Positions 1 through 8,523 of a DNA stretch of 64,000 bases are shown here, in pieces. The stretch comes from an uncultured Acidobacteriia bacterium (lineage in GTDB: Bacteria > Acidobacteriota > Terriglobia > Bryobacterales > Bryobacteraceae), in contig CAIVPR010000090.1 in NCBI GenBank assembly GCA_903907865.1, positions 1 to 64,000 on the forward strand, given 5' to 3'. Each line of letters opens with the position of its first letter. The stretch's first letter is position 1. The notes under the pieces are model-generated. The model was not told the DNA's origin, did no database searches, and worked only from the letters and a program-made list of their open reading frames with translations. The position numbers and the translations under genes were made by a program.

Positions 1-114
<114 letters not shown>

Positions 115-124
115 AAACATCACG

Positions 125-157
125 AAAGGCCCTCCGGCCACAAGCCGGAGGGCCTTT
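125..157 (+). terminator. Rho-independent-type terminator of the rRNA operon
   Basis: A perfect 14-bp stem (AAAGGCCCTCCGGC against its complement at 144-157) encloses a 5-base loop, and the 3' arm ends in TTT. It sits directly after the 5S gene and before a convergent gene, so it probably also limits read-through in both directions. Confidence 0.9.
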
Positions 158-173
158 CTGCATTGCACGCGCG

Positions 174-701
174 CTACTTAACCTTGAATTGCAGATACGC
201 CTCGGTCTTCTCCCACACCAACGCCAAGATCCCCCCATCCGCCCCGTCCGGTCTCAAATCCACCCGGAAGGTCTCCACCGGCTGGTCCAGCGTCCGCAGC
301 ATCATCTTCGTCCGCCCGAAATCCAGCGATTGCTTATAGTTCAAGTGGAACTGGCCGGTCTCCTTGTTCAGGATCAGCATCCATTCCTTCTCGCCGGGCA
401 GCGTCCAGATGCTGTACGACCCCTTTGGTACCTTCAATCCGCCAATCTCAATATCCGATCCGAGATTGAAGCCTGTCGCGATATTGGCACCCGTGCACCA
501 GACCTCGCCGTAAGGCACCAAGCCGCCCATGACCTTGCGCCCGTGCATCGAAGGCGCATAGTATTCCACGGAAAACTCCTTGCCTCCGATCATCGCCGTC
601 GTCTTGGCTTCCGGACTCGTGTACCGGCCCCGTTGCGCGCGGGCCAATCCCGGTACCAACATCCCTCCCGCCACCGCCAGAAAACTCCTTCGATGCCGCA
701 T
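174..701 (-). CDS. DUF2911 domain secreted protein
   Basis: A 175-residue protein with a Tat-like signal (HRRSFLAVAGG, then a likely cut after ARA near residue 22). The body matches the DUF2911 pattern: an early VEYYAPSMHGRKVMGG block, VPYGEVWCTGANIAT, then VPKGSYSIWTLPGEKEW. That family is widespread in Bacteroidota and Acidobacteriota, is probably a periplasmic beta-fold, and has no assigned reaction. The start at 701 is chosen over an earlier in-frame ATG at 767 because GGAGGA lies just upstream and the signal peptide begins there. The gene is single, convergent with the rRNA operon and divergent from the VWFA gene at 816. Confidence 0.85.
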   Translation of the reverse strand: MRHRRSFLAVAGGMLVPGLARAQRGRYTSPEAKTTAMIGGKEFSVEYYAPSMHGRKVMGGLVPYGEVWCTGANIATGFNLGSDIEIGGLKVPKGSYSIWTLPGEKEWMLILNKETGQFHLNYKQSLDFGRTKMMLRTLDQPVETFRVDLRPDGADGGILALVWEKTEAYLQFKVK

Positions 702-800
702 GGACGATTCCTCCACCAACATCGTAGCCCATCTCGCTCCGTTCCCGCACCGACCCGCCGCGCCCATAGCGCCTGCGACACTCCACCGTCTTGAAAACGA

Positions 801-806
801 TAGAAT
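801..806 (+). promoter_or_regulatory. -10 element for a probably leaderless VWFA gene
   Basis: TAGAAT ends 9 nt before the ATG at 816 and no Shine-Dalgarno sequence lies between. This is one of a series of such hexamers in the window. Confidence 0.45.
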
Positions 807-815
807 AGTGCAAGT

Positions 816-1784
816 ATGAAAATGCGGTCACTCGTCATTGGCGCAACATTGGTCCTCGGACTGTCCCTCCAGGGCCAGAAGACCGCCGTCCCCGGTCAGA
901 AGGCGCTTTCAACCGAGCAGGTGGCCGTTCAAGGCCAGGACGACACCCAGACGAAGATCACCCTCGACGTCACCCGCGTGAACGTCCTGTTCACCGTCAC
1001 CGACAAGAAGGGCCGCTTCGTGACCGACCTCACGAAGGACGACTTCCAGGTGTTCGAAGGCAAGAAGCCCCAGACCATCCAAGAGTTCACCGCCGAATCC
1101 GACCTGCCCCTGCGCCTCGCTGTGCTTGTCGACACCAGCAACAGCATCCGTAGCGAGTTCAAGTTCGAGCAGGAGGCCGCCATCCGCTTCATGCAGAGCG
1201 TCCTCCGTCCCAAGAACGACCGCATGATGCTGGTGAGTTTCGATTCCAGCGCCGAACTCGTGGCCGACCTGACGGGTGACATGAAGGTGCTCGAAAAGGG
1301 CATCAAGAGCATGCATCCCGGCGGCGGCACATCACTTTACGACGCCATCTACTTCGCGTCGAAGGAAAAGCTCATGATGGACCAGCCCCGCGACAAGTTC
1401 CGCCGCGCCATGATCATCATCAGCGACGGCGACGACACCTCCAGCCGCTACACCCGCGACCAAGCGCTGGAAATGGCGCAGAAAGCGGACGTGGTGGTCT
1501 ACGCGATCTCAACCAACACCAAGCGCGACGATCTGGATGGCGACAAGGTGCTCCGTTACTTTGCCGACGAGACCGGCGGCCAGGCATTCTTCCCGTTCAA
1601 GGTCGAAGATCTCGACCAGAACTTCGAGAACATCGCCAATGAACTGCGCCACCAGTACAATGTCTTCTACCGCCCGGAACCACTGAAGGCGGACGGACTC
1701 TACCACCAGGTGACGGTCAAGGTCAAGACTCGCAAGGACTTGGTCCTGAAGGCTCGCAAGGGCTATTACGCGCCGAAGTACTAG
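816..1784 (+). CDS. VWFA domain protein, acidobacterial type
   Basis: A 322-residue exported protein. After a signal peptide (about residues 1-20) comes a beta-rich segment with VTDKKGRFVTDLTKDDFQVFE, typical of the acidobacterial VWFA-related family. A von Willebrand A domain follows at about residues 98-290. Its MIDAS motif DTSNS is intact at 106-110, with the GGGTSLYDAI threonine and the ISDGDD aspartate further on, so metal-dependent ligand binding is plausible. The C-terminus ends KGYYAPKY, as in many relatives. The role in these bacteria is not established; surface or periplasmic adhesion is an inference. A larger paralogue lies at 48607. The gene is monocistronic and divergent from the DUF2911 gene. 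Confidence 0.88.
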   Translation: MKMRSLVIGATLVLGLSLQGQKTAVPGQKALSTEQVAVQGQDDTQTKITLDVTRVNVLFTVTDKKGRFVTDLTKDDFQVFEGKKPQTIQEFTAESDLPLRLAVLVDTSNSIRSEFKFEQEAAIRFMQSVLRPKNDRMMLVSFDSSAELVADLTGDMKVLEKGIKSMHPGGGTSLYDAIYFASKEKLMMDQPRDKFRRAMIIISDGDDTSSRYTRDQALEMAQKADVVVYAISTNTKRDDLDGDKVLRYFADETGGQAFFPFKVEDLDQNFENIANELRHQYNVFYRPEPLKADGLYHQVTVKVKTRKDLVLKARKGYYAPKY

Positions 1785-1794
1785 CGCGCCGTCC

Positions 1795-2292
1795 CTACGC
1801 CGCCTGCAAAGGCGACACAGCAACCTCGCCGATTGCGGCGTCCTTGTCTAGGATCTTGGCGATCACCGCTTGACGATATCGAAAGATCTGCAGCAACTGC
1901 GATTTCACCATTACGGCATGGGCAATTGTTCCAAGTAGCCCCAACGGCAGTCGATAGTCCACTTGGTCCAGTATCCGCACGCCGCTCGCGGTCTCCTCGA
2001 ACGTGTGCGTATGGTGCCAAAGGCTGTACGGTCCGCGGATTTGTTCGTCGATGAACATTGTGGGCGGCGCGTAGTCGGCGATCCGGGTTCGCCACTTCAA
2101 AGGCACGCCCATCCAGCGGATGACATAGTCGATCAGTTCCCCCTTGCGCATTACAACTTGCTCCGGATTGAGGATCTTGAAGTTGAGCCACGGCGGAGTG
2201 ATGCGCTCCAAGTTCCGCGGGTCTTGGAAGAACTCAAAAACCTCGGCGAAGGGAGCCGAAACGGTCATCGAGCAAGTCAGCCTATAGGTCAT
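1795..2292 (-). CDS. SRPBCC (START-like) family protein
   Basis: A 165-residue soluble protein with the SRPBCC/polyketide-cyclase pattern: MTVSAPFAEVFEFFQDP at the N-terminus, then a strand series ending in a long C-terminal helix (about 125-155). These folds bind hydrophobic ligands; the ligand here is unknown. The internal start at 2292 is preferred, because the 61 residues upstream overlap the glucuronidase gene and look like translated shadow. A GGGGGAA sequence precedes it. It lies 25 nt after the stop of the GH67 gene on the same strand and may be cotranscribed. A paralogue occurs at 57255. Confidence 0.75.
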   Translation of the reverse strand: MTYRLTCSMTVSAPFAEVFEFFQDPRNLERITPPWLNFKILNPEQVVMRKGELIDYVIRWMGVPLKWRTRIADYAPPTMFIDEQIRGPYSLWHHTHTFEETASGVRILDQVDYRLPLGLLGTIAHAVMVKSQLLQIFRYRQAVIAKILDKDAAIGEVAVSPLQAA

Positions 2293-2317
2293 CTGATCAT
2301 TGGATTCCCCCCGCGGC

Positions 2318-4780
2318 TCACTTGATCTCAATATAGTCGAGGCCCGCCGGGTCGTTCCCCGCCGGAGTCGCTTCGATGCGGACTTCGTCGCCGGGACGCA
2401 GGTCGATGCCCGCCGTGGTGCGTCGGGTTGAGGACGAGGCGTCCATCTTGCGAGCCGGGTTCTTGTCCGCCGCATCCCATTCGTCGACCAGTTTGCCCGC
2501 CACTAGAAGCCGGAAGTGGGCCACACCGACTGGCTGGTCGAAGTACTGGGTTTGAAGTTTCTTCGATCCCGCCGCACCGGCGTACTTCCACGTGGCGGAG
2601 CACGTGGCCCCGGAAGTGCACGTCACAGCCTTGCCGCCAGACGCAGCTTCCCACGGCACGATCTCGACCACCTTATAGCCTTCCAACATTTCCGATTCGG
2701 CTTCCAGCCGGTCCGGGAAATGCCCGGCGCGGCCCTTGGCATCAGGAATCCCCGATTCCTTGAGGAACCACCCGGCTACCGCGTCCCGCCAGACCTGCGC
2801 TTGGCCAGCCTGATACGTCAGTTGCGCCAAGACATCGCCGTAGCGCTGGTCGTCGATCCGACCCTTCAGCGTCTCCCATGTCTTGGGAAATGCCTCTGCC
2901 GCGGCTGCCCCGTCGTAGTGCGAGTCGTAGATCGATTGAATCACTGTCTTGCCGGATCGCAGCATGTGCGTGTAGGGCACGTGGTGGAAGAAGAGCAGCA
3001 GTTCGTCGGGCGTGCTCGCGGGGGATTCGTACACCTTAGCGACTGGACTCCGGTACTGCCCGGCATACCCGGTGCCCGTCGCGACGCTCCGGTCCATCCC
3101 GACGCCCTTTTCGTCCGCCCGGTGCCACTGCCCCCAGCCATTGCGCTCCGACGCCTCGACCGCAACCGCATAGTGGTTGCCCACGATGTCGGTCAGAGTC
3201 TGCAGGCCGAGCGGCCCGGTGTAGTCCTCGTACGTCCGCCACGACTTCAACTGAAGTTCCGATACCGTCTGCACAACCTTCGGGTCGGAACCGAACGTCA
3301 ACTTGGTCCATTCTTGGATGATGGCCTCCGAGGACAGGTCGGGATTCCACGCCAGCCGCCCGAAACCGTAGAGATTGGCCTGCGATAAATGGTTCCCGAG
3401 CCAATTGTCCGCCAGCCCGACATTCGTCACGCCGACGAAACCACCGGTCGGGCGGTGGAACGTTTTCCCCGCCGCCAACGCTTTCACCGGCGTAGGGACT
3501 GCACCCGCGTGCTCGTCAAAATCGAGAACCTCCTTCCACTGCGGCACCAGGAACACCATGAACCGCGCCTGTCCCATATATTCCTGGGTAACTTGAAGCT
3601 CCATGGCCGTGTTGGTCTTCTCCAACGCCCCGAATAACGGCGACGCAGGCTCCCGAACCTGGAAATCGATTGGCCCGTTCTTAATCTGGACCACCACGTT
3701 CTCGTCGAATTTCCCGTCGAGCGGCTTGAAGTTGTCGTAGGCGGCGCGTGCGCGGTCGTTCTTGGGGTTGTTCCAATCCATGTGGTGGTCGTAGACGAAA
3801 CCGCGGTAGAGCAGGAGGCCGCCATGCAGCTTCAATGCGCGGGCGACCACGTTGGCGGCATCCGCATGCGTGCGACCGTACGTGGACGGGCCCACGCGGC
3901 CTTCGGAATCCGCCTTCAGGACGAATCCCGCGAGATCCGGAACCCCCTGATACAGCGCGTCGACCGTCGTTTTCCACCATGCGGCAACTTTCGGATCCAG
4001 CGGGTCGAACGTGTCGAGCCTGCCGACCGTCTTCGGGCTGCCGAAATCCACCGAAACGGCCACCCGAACGCCCCACGGCCGGAACGCGGCGGCGATTCGC
4101 GCGATCTGGGGGACGAAGTCGGCGGTCAGGATGAGCGGATTGGCGTTGACGTTGTCGATGGTGCAGGCATTGACGCCAAGCGACGCCAGCAGCCGCCCAT
4201 ACTCCGAAACGCGCGTGAGATCCGCGCGCACCTTGCCCGCGTCCCAGAAGATGGACCGTCCGCCGTATCCCCGCTCGATGGTGCCGTCGAGGTTATCCCA
4301 CTGATTGATCCAACGGATGGGGGCGTAGGGAGTCTGTTTCTCGTCAAGGGTCGAAATCGGGTCGCCGACCGCGATTTTCCGCAGCAGCGCGAACGCTCCG
4401 TAGAGCACGCCGCGCTCGTCCGACCCCGAAACCACCAGATTCCGGACGCCGTTGCGCGTAATCCAGCGCAGCGAGTAGGTGTCTGGAGCACCGCGGGTCG
4501 AAATGCCCAGTTCGTCGAAAGTACCGACCAGAATCGCAGGCTCCTTATGGACACCACCGGACTCCGAGCGCAAACGTTTCCCCAGCATCCCCCGGATTCC
4601 CCGGAGAATCTCGTCGCGCGCGCTCAATTCCAGCGGCGATTGGCCGGCTACCGACAGCACTGCGGGCACATCGGCCGCTTTGGCGGGAGCATACCGCAAC
4701 CACGCGTCGGCACCGGTTTCGGCGTACAGGGAAAGGGCGGCGAGGCAGCCCAGAACGAGACGGACGTACTTGGTCGGCAC
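2318..4780 (-). CDS. aguA: GH67 xylan alpha-glucuronidase, exported
   Basis: An 820-residue protein with an N-terminal signal peptide (about 1-20). It follows the glycoside hydrolase family 67 plan: an N-terminal domain to about 140, a (beta/alpha)8 catalytic domain, and a helical C-terminal domain. E293 (in KADSEGRVGP) fits the general acid. D372 and E400 fit the pair of carboxylates, and their 28-residue spacing matches characterised family members. The enzyme releases 4-O-methylglucuronic acid from xylo-oligosaccharides. Residues from about 700 form an extra C-terminal module with a beta-rich, CBM6/35-like pattern ending GLDYIEIK, longer than the usual roughly 700-residue enzymes. No other xylan genes are adjacent. 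Confidence 0.93.
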   Translation of the reverse strand: MPTKYVRLVLGCLAALSLYAETGADAWLRYAPAKAADVPAVLSVAGQSPLELSARDEILRGIRGMLGKRLRSESGGVHKEPAILVGTFDELGISTRGAPDTYSLRWITRNGVRNLVVSGSDERGVLYGAFALLRKIAVGDPISTLDEKQTPYAPIRWINQWDNLDGTIERGYGGRSIFWDAGKVRADLTRVSEYGRLLASLGVNACTIDNVNANPLILTADFVPQIARIAAAFRPWGVRVAVSVDFGSPKTVGRLDTFDPLDPKVAAWWKTTVDALYQGVPDLAGFVLKADSEGRVGPSTYGRTHADAANVVARALKLHGGLLLYRGFVYDHHMDWNNPKNDRARAAYDNFKPLDGKFDENVVVQIKNGPIDFQVREPASPLFGALEKTNTAMELQVTQEYMGQARFMVFLVPQWKEVLDFDEHAGAVPTPVKALAAGKTFHRPTGGFVGVTNVGLADNWLGNHLSQANLYGFGRLAWNPDLSSEAIIQEWTKLTFGSDPKVVQTVSELQLKSWRTYEDYTGPLGLQTLTDIVGNHYAVAVEASERNGWGQWHRADEKGVGMDRSVATGTGYAGQYRSPVAKVYESPASTPDELLLFFHHVPYTHMLRSGKTVIQSIYDSHYDGAAAAEAFPKTWETLKGRIDDQRYGDVLAQLTYQAGQAQVWRDAVAGWFLKESGIPDAKGRAGHFPDRLEAESEMLEGYKVVEIVPWEAASGGKAVTCTSGATCSATWKYAGAAGSKKLQTQYFDQPVGVAHFRLLVAGKLVDEWDAADKNPARKMDASSSTRRTTAGIDLRPGDEVRIEATPAGNDPAGLDYIEIK

Positions 4781-4811
4781 TCTTATAGTCTATGGCGTGG
4801 AACCCGCCCGC

Positions 4812-4817
4812 TAAACT
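4812..4817 (+). promoter_or_regulatory. -10 element for the ProRS-like gene
   Basis: TAAACT ends 6 nt before the ATG at 4824, in a 43-nt gap between divergent genes, with no Shine-Dalgarno. A leaderless transcript is likely. Confidence 0.45.
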
Positions 4818-4823
4818 GGTCCA

Positions 4824-6260
4824 ATGCGTTGGAGCCACCTCTTTATCCCCACTTTGCGTGACGATCCGGCGGGTGTCGAGTCCGCCAGCCGTCGTCTGTT
4901 GCTGCGCGCGGGGTATGAACGGCAGCTTGCCACAGGTGGATTCGGACAACTCCCATTGGCAATGCACGCCTTCGAACGCGTCGAGCGTCTCATTCGTGAG
5001 GAATTGGCGTCGATGCGGCCTCAGGAACTGCGCCTTCCGGTTGCCGACGCACTCGGAATCGCACGAGCGGAACTGCGCAGCCCGAAGCAGCTGCCGCAAT
5101 TGTGGGTCTCGGGCGGGGATTTGCTTGCCTTCGACGCCGATGCCGCCGGACAAGCAGCTTCCTCCGAGAACCTAAAAGCCGCTTTGCGGCGGATCTTCGA
5201 CCGATGCGGTCTGCCGGTTGTGGAGACCGGGGACGGTTTCATGGCCCCGATCGCCACCGGTGAGGATGTCTTGGCGCGCTGCCCCGGCTGCGGCTGCGCC
5301 GCCAACATGAAACGCGCGTGGGCCAAGGCCCTGCCTCAGACGGTGGAAGACCCCGACGGCGACCTGCCTGCCGAACCCTTCCACACGCCCGGTCGGAAGA
5401 CCATCGCCGAAGTCGCGGAATTCACAAGCCTGCCCGGTTCTTCGCAGATGAAAAGCCTTGTTCTAGTGGCCGACGGCTCGCCGGTCCTCGTGATGGTCCG
5501 GGGCGACGACCAGATGAGTGGTCCCCGCTTCCTCGACGCCGTCGGTGCGTACGAATACCGGCCAGCCACGCCCGCCGAAATCACCGGCTGGTTCGGCGCG
5601 GAACCCGGTTCGCTGGGTCCTGTCGGCGCTCCCATCCGCACCATCGCCGATTCGGCTCTCAAGGGACGGCGAAACATGGTCTCCGGGGCCAATCGCACCG
5701 ACTACCACCTTCGCAACGTCACCCCCGGCCGCGATTTCCAACCCGAATACTTCGACCTGCGCCGAGCCCAGCCGGGAGATCCCTGCGGGCACTGCGGTAC
5801 CCCGCTGATTGCGGAACCGGCAGTGGAGCTGGGCCGCATCCGCAAACTCGGGGGCGATGCGTTTCCGTTCGTCTGCCTCGCCGAAATCTCGGTCGAGCGC
5901 ATGCTCCATACCGCCATCGAGACCGGCTACGACGAAAACGGAATCTGCCTGCCACGAATGATCGCACCATTCGACGTCGTCGTCACCCCGGTCAACGCCA
6001 AAGACGACGCGCTGCGGGCCGCAGCCGAGTCCATCGTGACGGCGCTGGAGCAATCCGGCATCGACGTCCTTTACGACGACCGCGACGAGCGCCCCGGCGT
6101 CAAATTCAAGGATTCGGATTTGATCGGCATCCCGTGGCGCGTCACCATCGGCGGCAAGAAGCTGGCGCAGGGCTTGGTCGAACTCTACAACCGGAGAACG
6201 CGCGAGGTGCGGGACTTGTCCCCTGCCGCCGCCGTCCAGGACCTAAAGGAAAGCCGATGA
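4824..6260 (+). CDS. Prolyl-tRNA synthetase-like protein with decayed catalytic motifs and intact editing domain
   Basis: A 478-residue intact frame that aligns along its length with bacterial ProRS (usually about 570). Kept: the N-terminal helix region; the zinc-type pairs CPGC (153-156) and CGHC (321-324); an INS/YbaK-like editing domain (about 190-310) with PGSLGPV, SGANRTDYH and a lysine at 210 at the position of the editing lysine; and the anticodon-binding domain (about 380-470) with DDRDERPGVKF. Lost: the GPTHEE loop and all of class II motif 2, because the protein jumps from KQLP to a segment matching sequence after motif 2. Motif 3 glycines are replaced (LAEISVERM instead of YGIGVxR). 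It should not activate proline but could still bind tRNA and deacylate it; that function is inferred. Its stop overlaps the next start (ATGA). Confidence 0.82.
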   Translation: MRWSHLFIPTLRDDPAGVESASRRLLLRAGYERQLATGGFGQLPLAMHAFERVERLIREELASMRPQELRLPVADALGIARAELRSPKQLPQLWVSGGDLLAFDADAAGQAASSENLKAALRRIFDRCGLPVVETGDGFMAPIATGEDVLARCPGCGCAANMKRAWAKALPQTVEDPDGDLPAEPFHTPGRKTIAEVAEFTSLPGSSQMKSLVLVADGSPVLVMVRGDDQMSGPRFLDAVGAYEYRPATPAEITGWFGAEPGSLGPVGAPIRTIADSALKGRRNMVSGANRTDYHLRNVTPGRDFQPEYFDLRRAQPGDPCGHCGTPLIAEPAVELGRIRKLGGDAFPFVCLAEISVERMLHTAIETGYDENGICLPRMIAPFDVVVTPVNAKDDALRAAAESIVTALEQSGIDVLYDDRDERPGVKFKDSDLIGIPWRVTIGGKKLAQGLVELYNRRTREVRDLSPAAAVQDLKESR

Positions 6261-7363
6261 ACTGGAATGAGATCCGCGGGCAGTTTCCCTCGCTGAAGAA
6301 CTTCACCTATCTGAATTCCGCCACGTACGGCCAGCTTCCCGTGCGTACCCAGGCCGCCGTGGCCGCACACTTCGCCAATCGTGACGAGCTCGCGTGCCGG
6401 GACTTCCTGGGCTGGTTCGACGACATGGACGCCCTGCGCGGACTGCTCGGCCAGCTGATCCATTGCGACGCCGACGACATTGCGTTCCTGAACACCGCGG
6501 CTGCGGCGCTGTCGTTGTTCCTCGGCGGCATTGACTGGAAGCCTGGGGACAAGATCGCGACGCTGCCGCATGAGTTCCCGAACCAGTTCTACTACGCCAA
6601 ATGGCTGGGTGCCAAGGGCGCGGAACTGGTCGAAGTGCCGGAACTTACGGAACTGCCCGCCGGGACGCGCGCCGTCGTCCTCAGCACGGCCAGCTACATC
6701 AACGGGTTCCGGCCCGACCTCGAACGCATTTCACGCATGGCGAAAGCGGTCGGGGCGCTGCTCTACATTGATGCCACTCAGACCGTGGGTGCGCTCCAAT
6801 TCGACGTGCGAGCCGTCCAGGCCGACATGCTCGGCGTAGATCCCTACAAGTGGGGCTTGGCACCGAACGGCGCGAGCTACATGTACGTGTCTCCCGAACT
6901 GCGGCGCAAGTTGGAACCCGCCGTGATTGGATGGCGCAGCGACAAGGGTTGGCGCGGGGTGGATTCCCTGAACTGCGGCGCGCCCGATTTCTCCGACAGT
7001 GCCGAACGCTACGAGGGAGGCATGCTGAATTTCCCGTCGCTCTACGGGTTGGCCGAGTCGGTCCGGATGATGCTGGAAATCGGCCCCGAGGTGATCGAGG
7101 CGCGGGTGCTGGAGTTGGCGGGGAGGCTGTCGGATCTATTGGAAGATATTGGGGCGACGGTTGTGAATCGGAACACCAACATCGTGGCGGCGCGGTTCGC
7201 GGATCTGGACGCCTCGGCGTTGGCGCGAGGGCTGGCGCAGCGGGGGATCATCGTATCGGCGCGGCACGGCAACCTGCGGGTTTCGCCGCACTTCTACAAC
7301 GACGAGTCGGACTTCGCGGCGCTGGTTGAAGGGATCAGAGCGCTACGCGACGAAGGCTTGTGA
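6257..7363 (+). CDS. Class V aminotransferase family PLP enzyme (cysteine desulfurase-like)
   Basis: A 368-residue fold-type I PLP enzyme. YLNSATYG opens the active site, YIDATQTVGA carries the cofactor-contacting Asp173 and Gln175, and DPYKWG contains the likely Schiff-base Lys198. The C-terminal small domain ends with SARHGNLRVSPHFYN, as in the NifS/CsdB/kynureninase superfamily. The substrate cannot be told; I see no obvious mobile-loop cysteine typical of cysteine desulfurases. The start overlaps the stop of the ProRS-like gene by ATGA, so the two are translationally coupled and probably act together. Confidence 0.85.
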   Translation: MNWNEIRGQFPSLKNFTYLNSATYGQLPVRTQAAVAAHFANRDELACRDFLGWFDDMDALRGLLGQLIHCDADDIAFLNTAAAALSLFLGGIDWKPGDKIATLPHEFPNQFYYAKWLGAKGAELVEVPELTELPAGTRAVVLSTASYINGFRPDLERISRMAKAVGALLYIDATQTVGALQFDVRAVQADMLGVDPYKWGLAPNGASYMYVSPELRRKLEPAVIGWRSDKGWRGVDSLNCGAPDFSDSAERYEGGMLNFPSLYGLAESVRMMLEIGPEVIEARVLELAGRLSDLLEDIGATVVNRNTNIVAARFADLDASALARGLAQRGIIVSARHGNLRVSPHFYNDESDFAALVEGIRALRDEGL

Positions 7364-7477
7364 GGGGCGGTAAGTGGTCGGACCGCGCGACGTCAAATCC
7401 GTTTGAGTCCGTCGGGTTGGAAACTTCAATAGCGTGCGAAGGCGGAATCTTCTCACGCCGTATAGCCTAGTGCGTCA

Positions 7478-8455
7478 CTACCCACGTCGTCGCTGCGGCT
7501 GGGACCTGTGCTTCTCCCCGTTTCGCCGGACGCTGGTTAGTCTTTCTCTAACCCAACGGATAATTAATCCGCCAAGGAACCCGTAGAGTGCCGTGGCGGT
7601 GCTGCTGTACAGTACGGGTGGGATTTTCTGCAAAATCGACGGATCTGCATGTGTCTTGGCTTCTTCTGGTAGCACAGGAATTGGAATCATTGCCACTGAT
7701 TCGAACGGACCTGTCTTTACTTCCGACGCGGCCAACGTGCCGGTTATTGTAGTTTGCTGGTCGCTCGCCACCACACATCGTTCCCACGTTCGACCCGAAA
7801 CGTCGAGTTCGTACGGCTCCTCAGCTCTTGGGTTTTCGTTCGGACAGGGTTGGAGATTAGGCGCGTTGATATCGCCCTGCAAGTAGACAGAAGTCTGGTT
7901 GGCCTTAGCTTTCCCGGTGTCGCCGAAGCGTCTCGGAATCAAGGTGAGAATGATTGTCAATTGTTTGCCGGGGGCCGACCTTCCTCCCTGTGTTAAGCCG
8001 TGCACCTGAAGGAGGACTGCGCCAAAGAACGTTGCCTGGATCTTTGTTCCCGCCATTCCACGAACTTGTGTCGCATCGACGGGCAGCTCAAGCCATTCTT
8101 TCTTGGCCGAAGCCGATTCCGGAGCTTTCCGGGTCGGAGTTATTGGGGAAAGATTGATGGTTAATGTTTCATTATCCTCGAGTTTTAGCTTCGTGTGGTA
8201 GGCCGGTTCATCCACGTGTAGCTCATAGTTCCCAGCTGGGACACTACTGATGACATATTTGCCGTCTTGATTGGTTGTCGCAGAAAGCGGAGGCAAGCCC
8301 GGACTTGCGGGGGTTAAGACAACGGTACTGCCGACTGCTAATGAGCGACCAAAGCTCGTGACCGTACCAGTTATTCTTCCCTGGCCTTCGGCAATCAAGA
8401 GTGTGGTGAATCCACACCCCATTACACAGGCTAGCAAGCCAATGCGTCTATCCAT
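7478..8455 (-). CDS. Secreted protein with carboxypeptidase-regulatory-like domain and C-terminal membrane segment
   Basis: A 325-residue protein of unknown role. A hydrophobic N-terminus contains cysteines (LLACVMGC), so a lipoprotein is possible. Residues about 25-105 form a CarboxypepD_reg-type beta-sandwich (GRITGTVTSFG, then ISSVPAGNYELHV). The middle has no family I recognise. Near 290 a hydrophobic stretch (ALYGFLGGLIIRW) precedes a very basic tail, suggesting anchoring with the tail inside. GAAGGAAG precedes the start. The coding sequence is clearly more A+T-rich than its neighbours, hinting at a later arrival. It lies downstream of the cytochrome gene on the same strand. Confidence 0.7.
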   Translation of the reverse strand: MDRRIGLLACVMGCGFTTLLIAEGQGRITGTVTSFGRSLAVGSTVVLTPASPGLPPLSATTNQDGKYVISSVPAGNYELHVDEPAYHTKLKLEDNETLTINLSPITPTRKAPESASAKKEWLELPVDATQVRGMAGTKIQATFFGAVLLQVHGLTQGGRSAPGKQLTIILTLIPRRFGDTGKAKANQTSVYLQGDINAPNLQPCPNENPRAEEPYELDVSGRTWERCVVASDQQTTITGTLAASEVKTGPFESVAMIPIPVLPEEAKTHADPSILQKIPPVLYSSTATALYGFLGGLIIRWVRERLTSVRRNGEKHRSQPQRRRG

Positions 8456-8523
8456 TGCTTCCTTCTGTGCTCCTTAGCGGTACACGGAACACACCATCCG
8501 CAGCGCATCCAACCCAGTTCCCC

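Noticed and set aside
5318-6256. Long in-frame upstream extension of the class V aminotransferase
   Set aside because: It is Arg- and Pro-rich shadow of the ProRS-like gene; the ATGA overlap at 6257 and the family N-terminus fix the real start.
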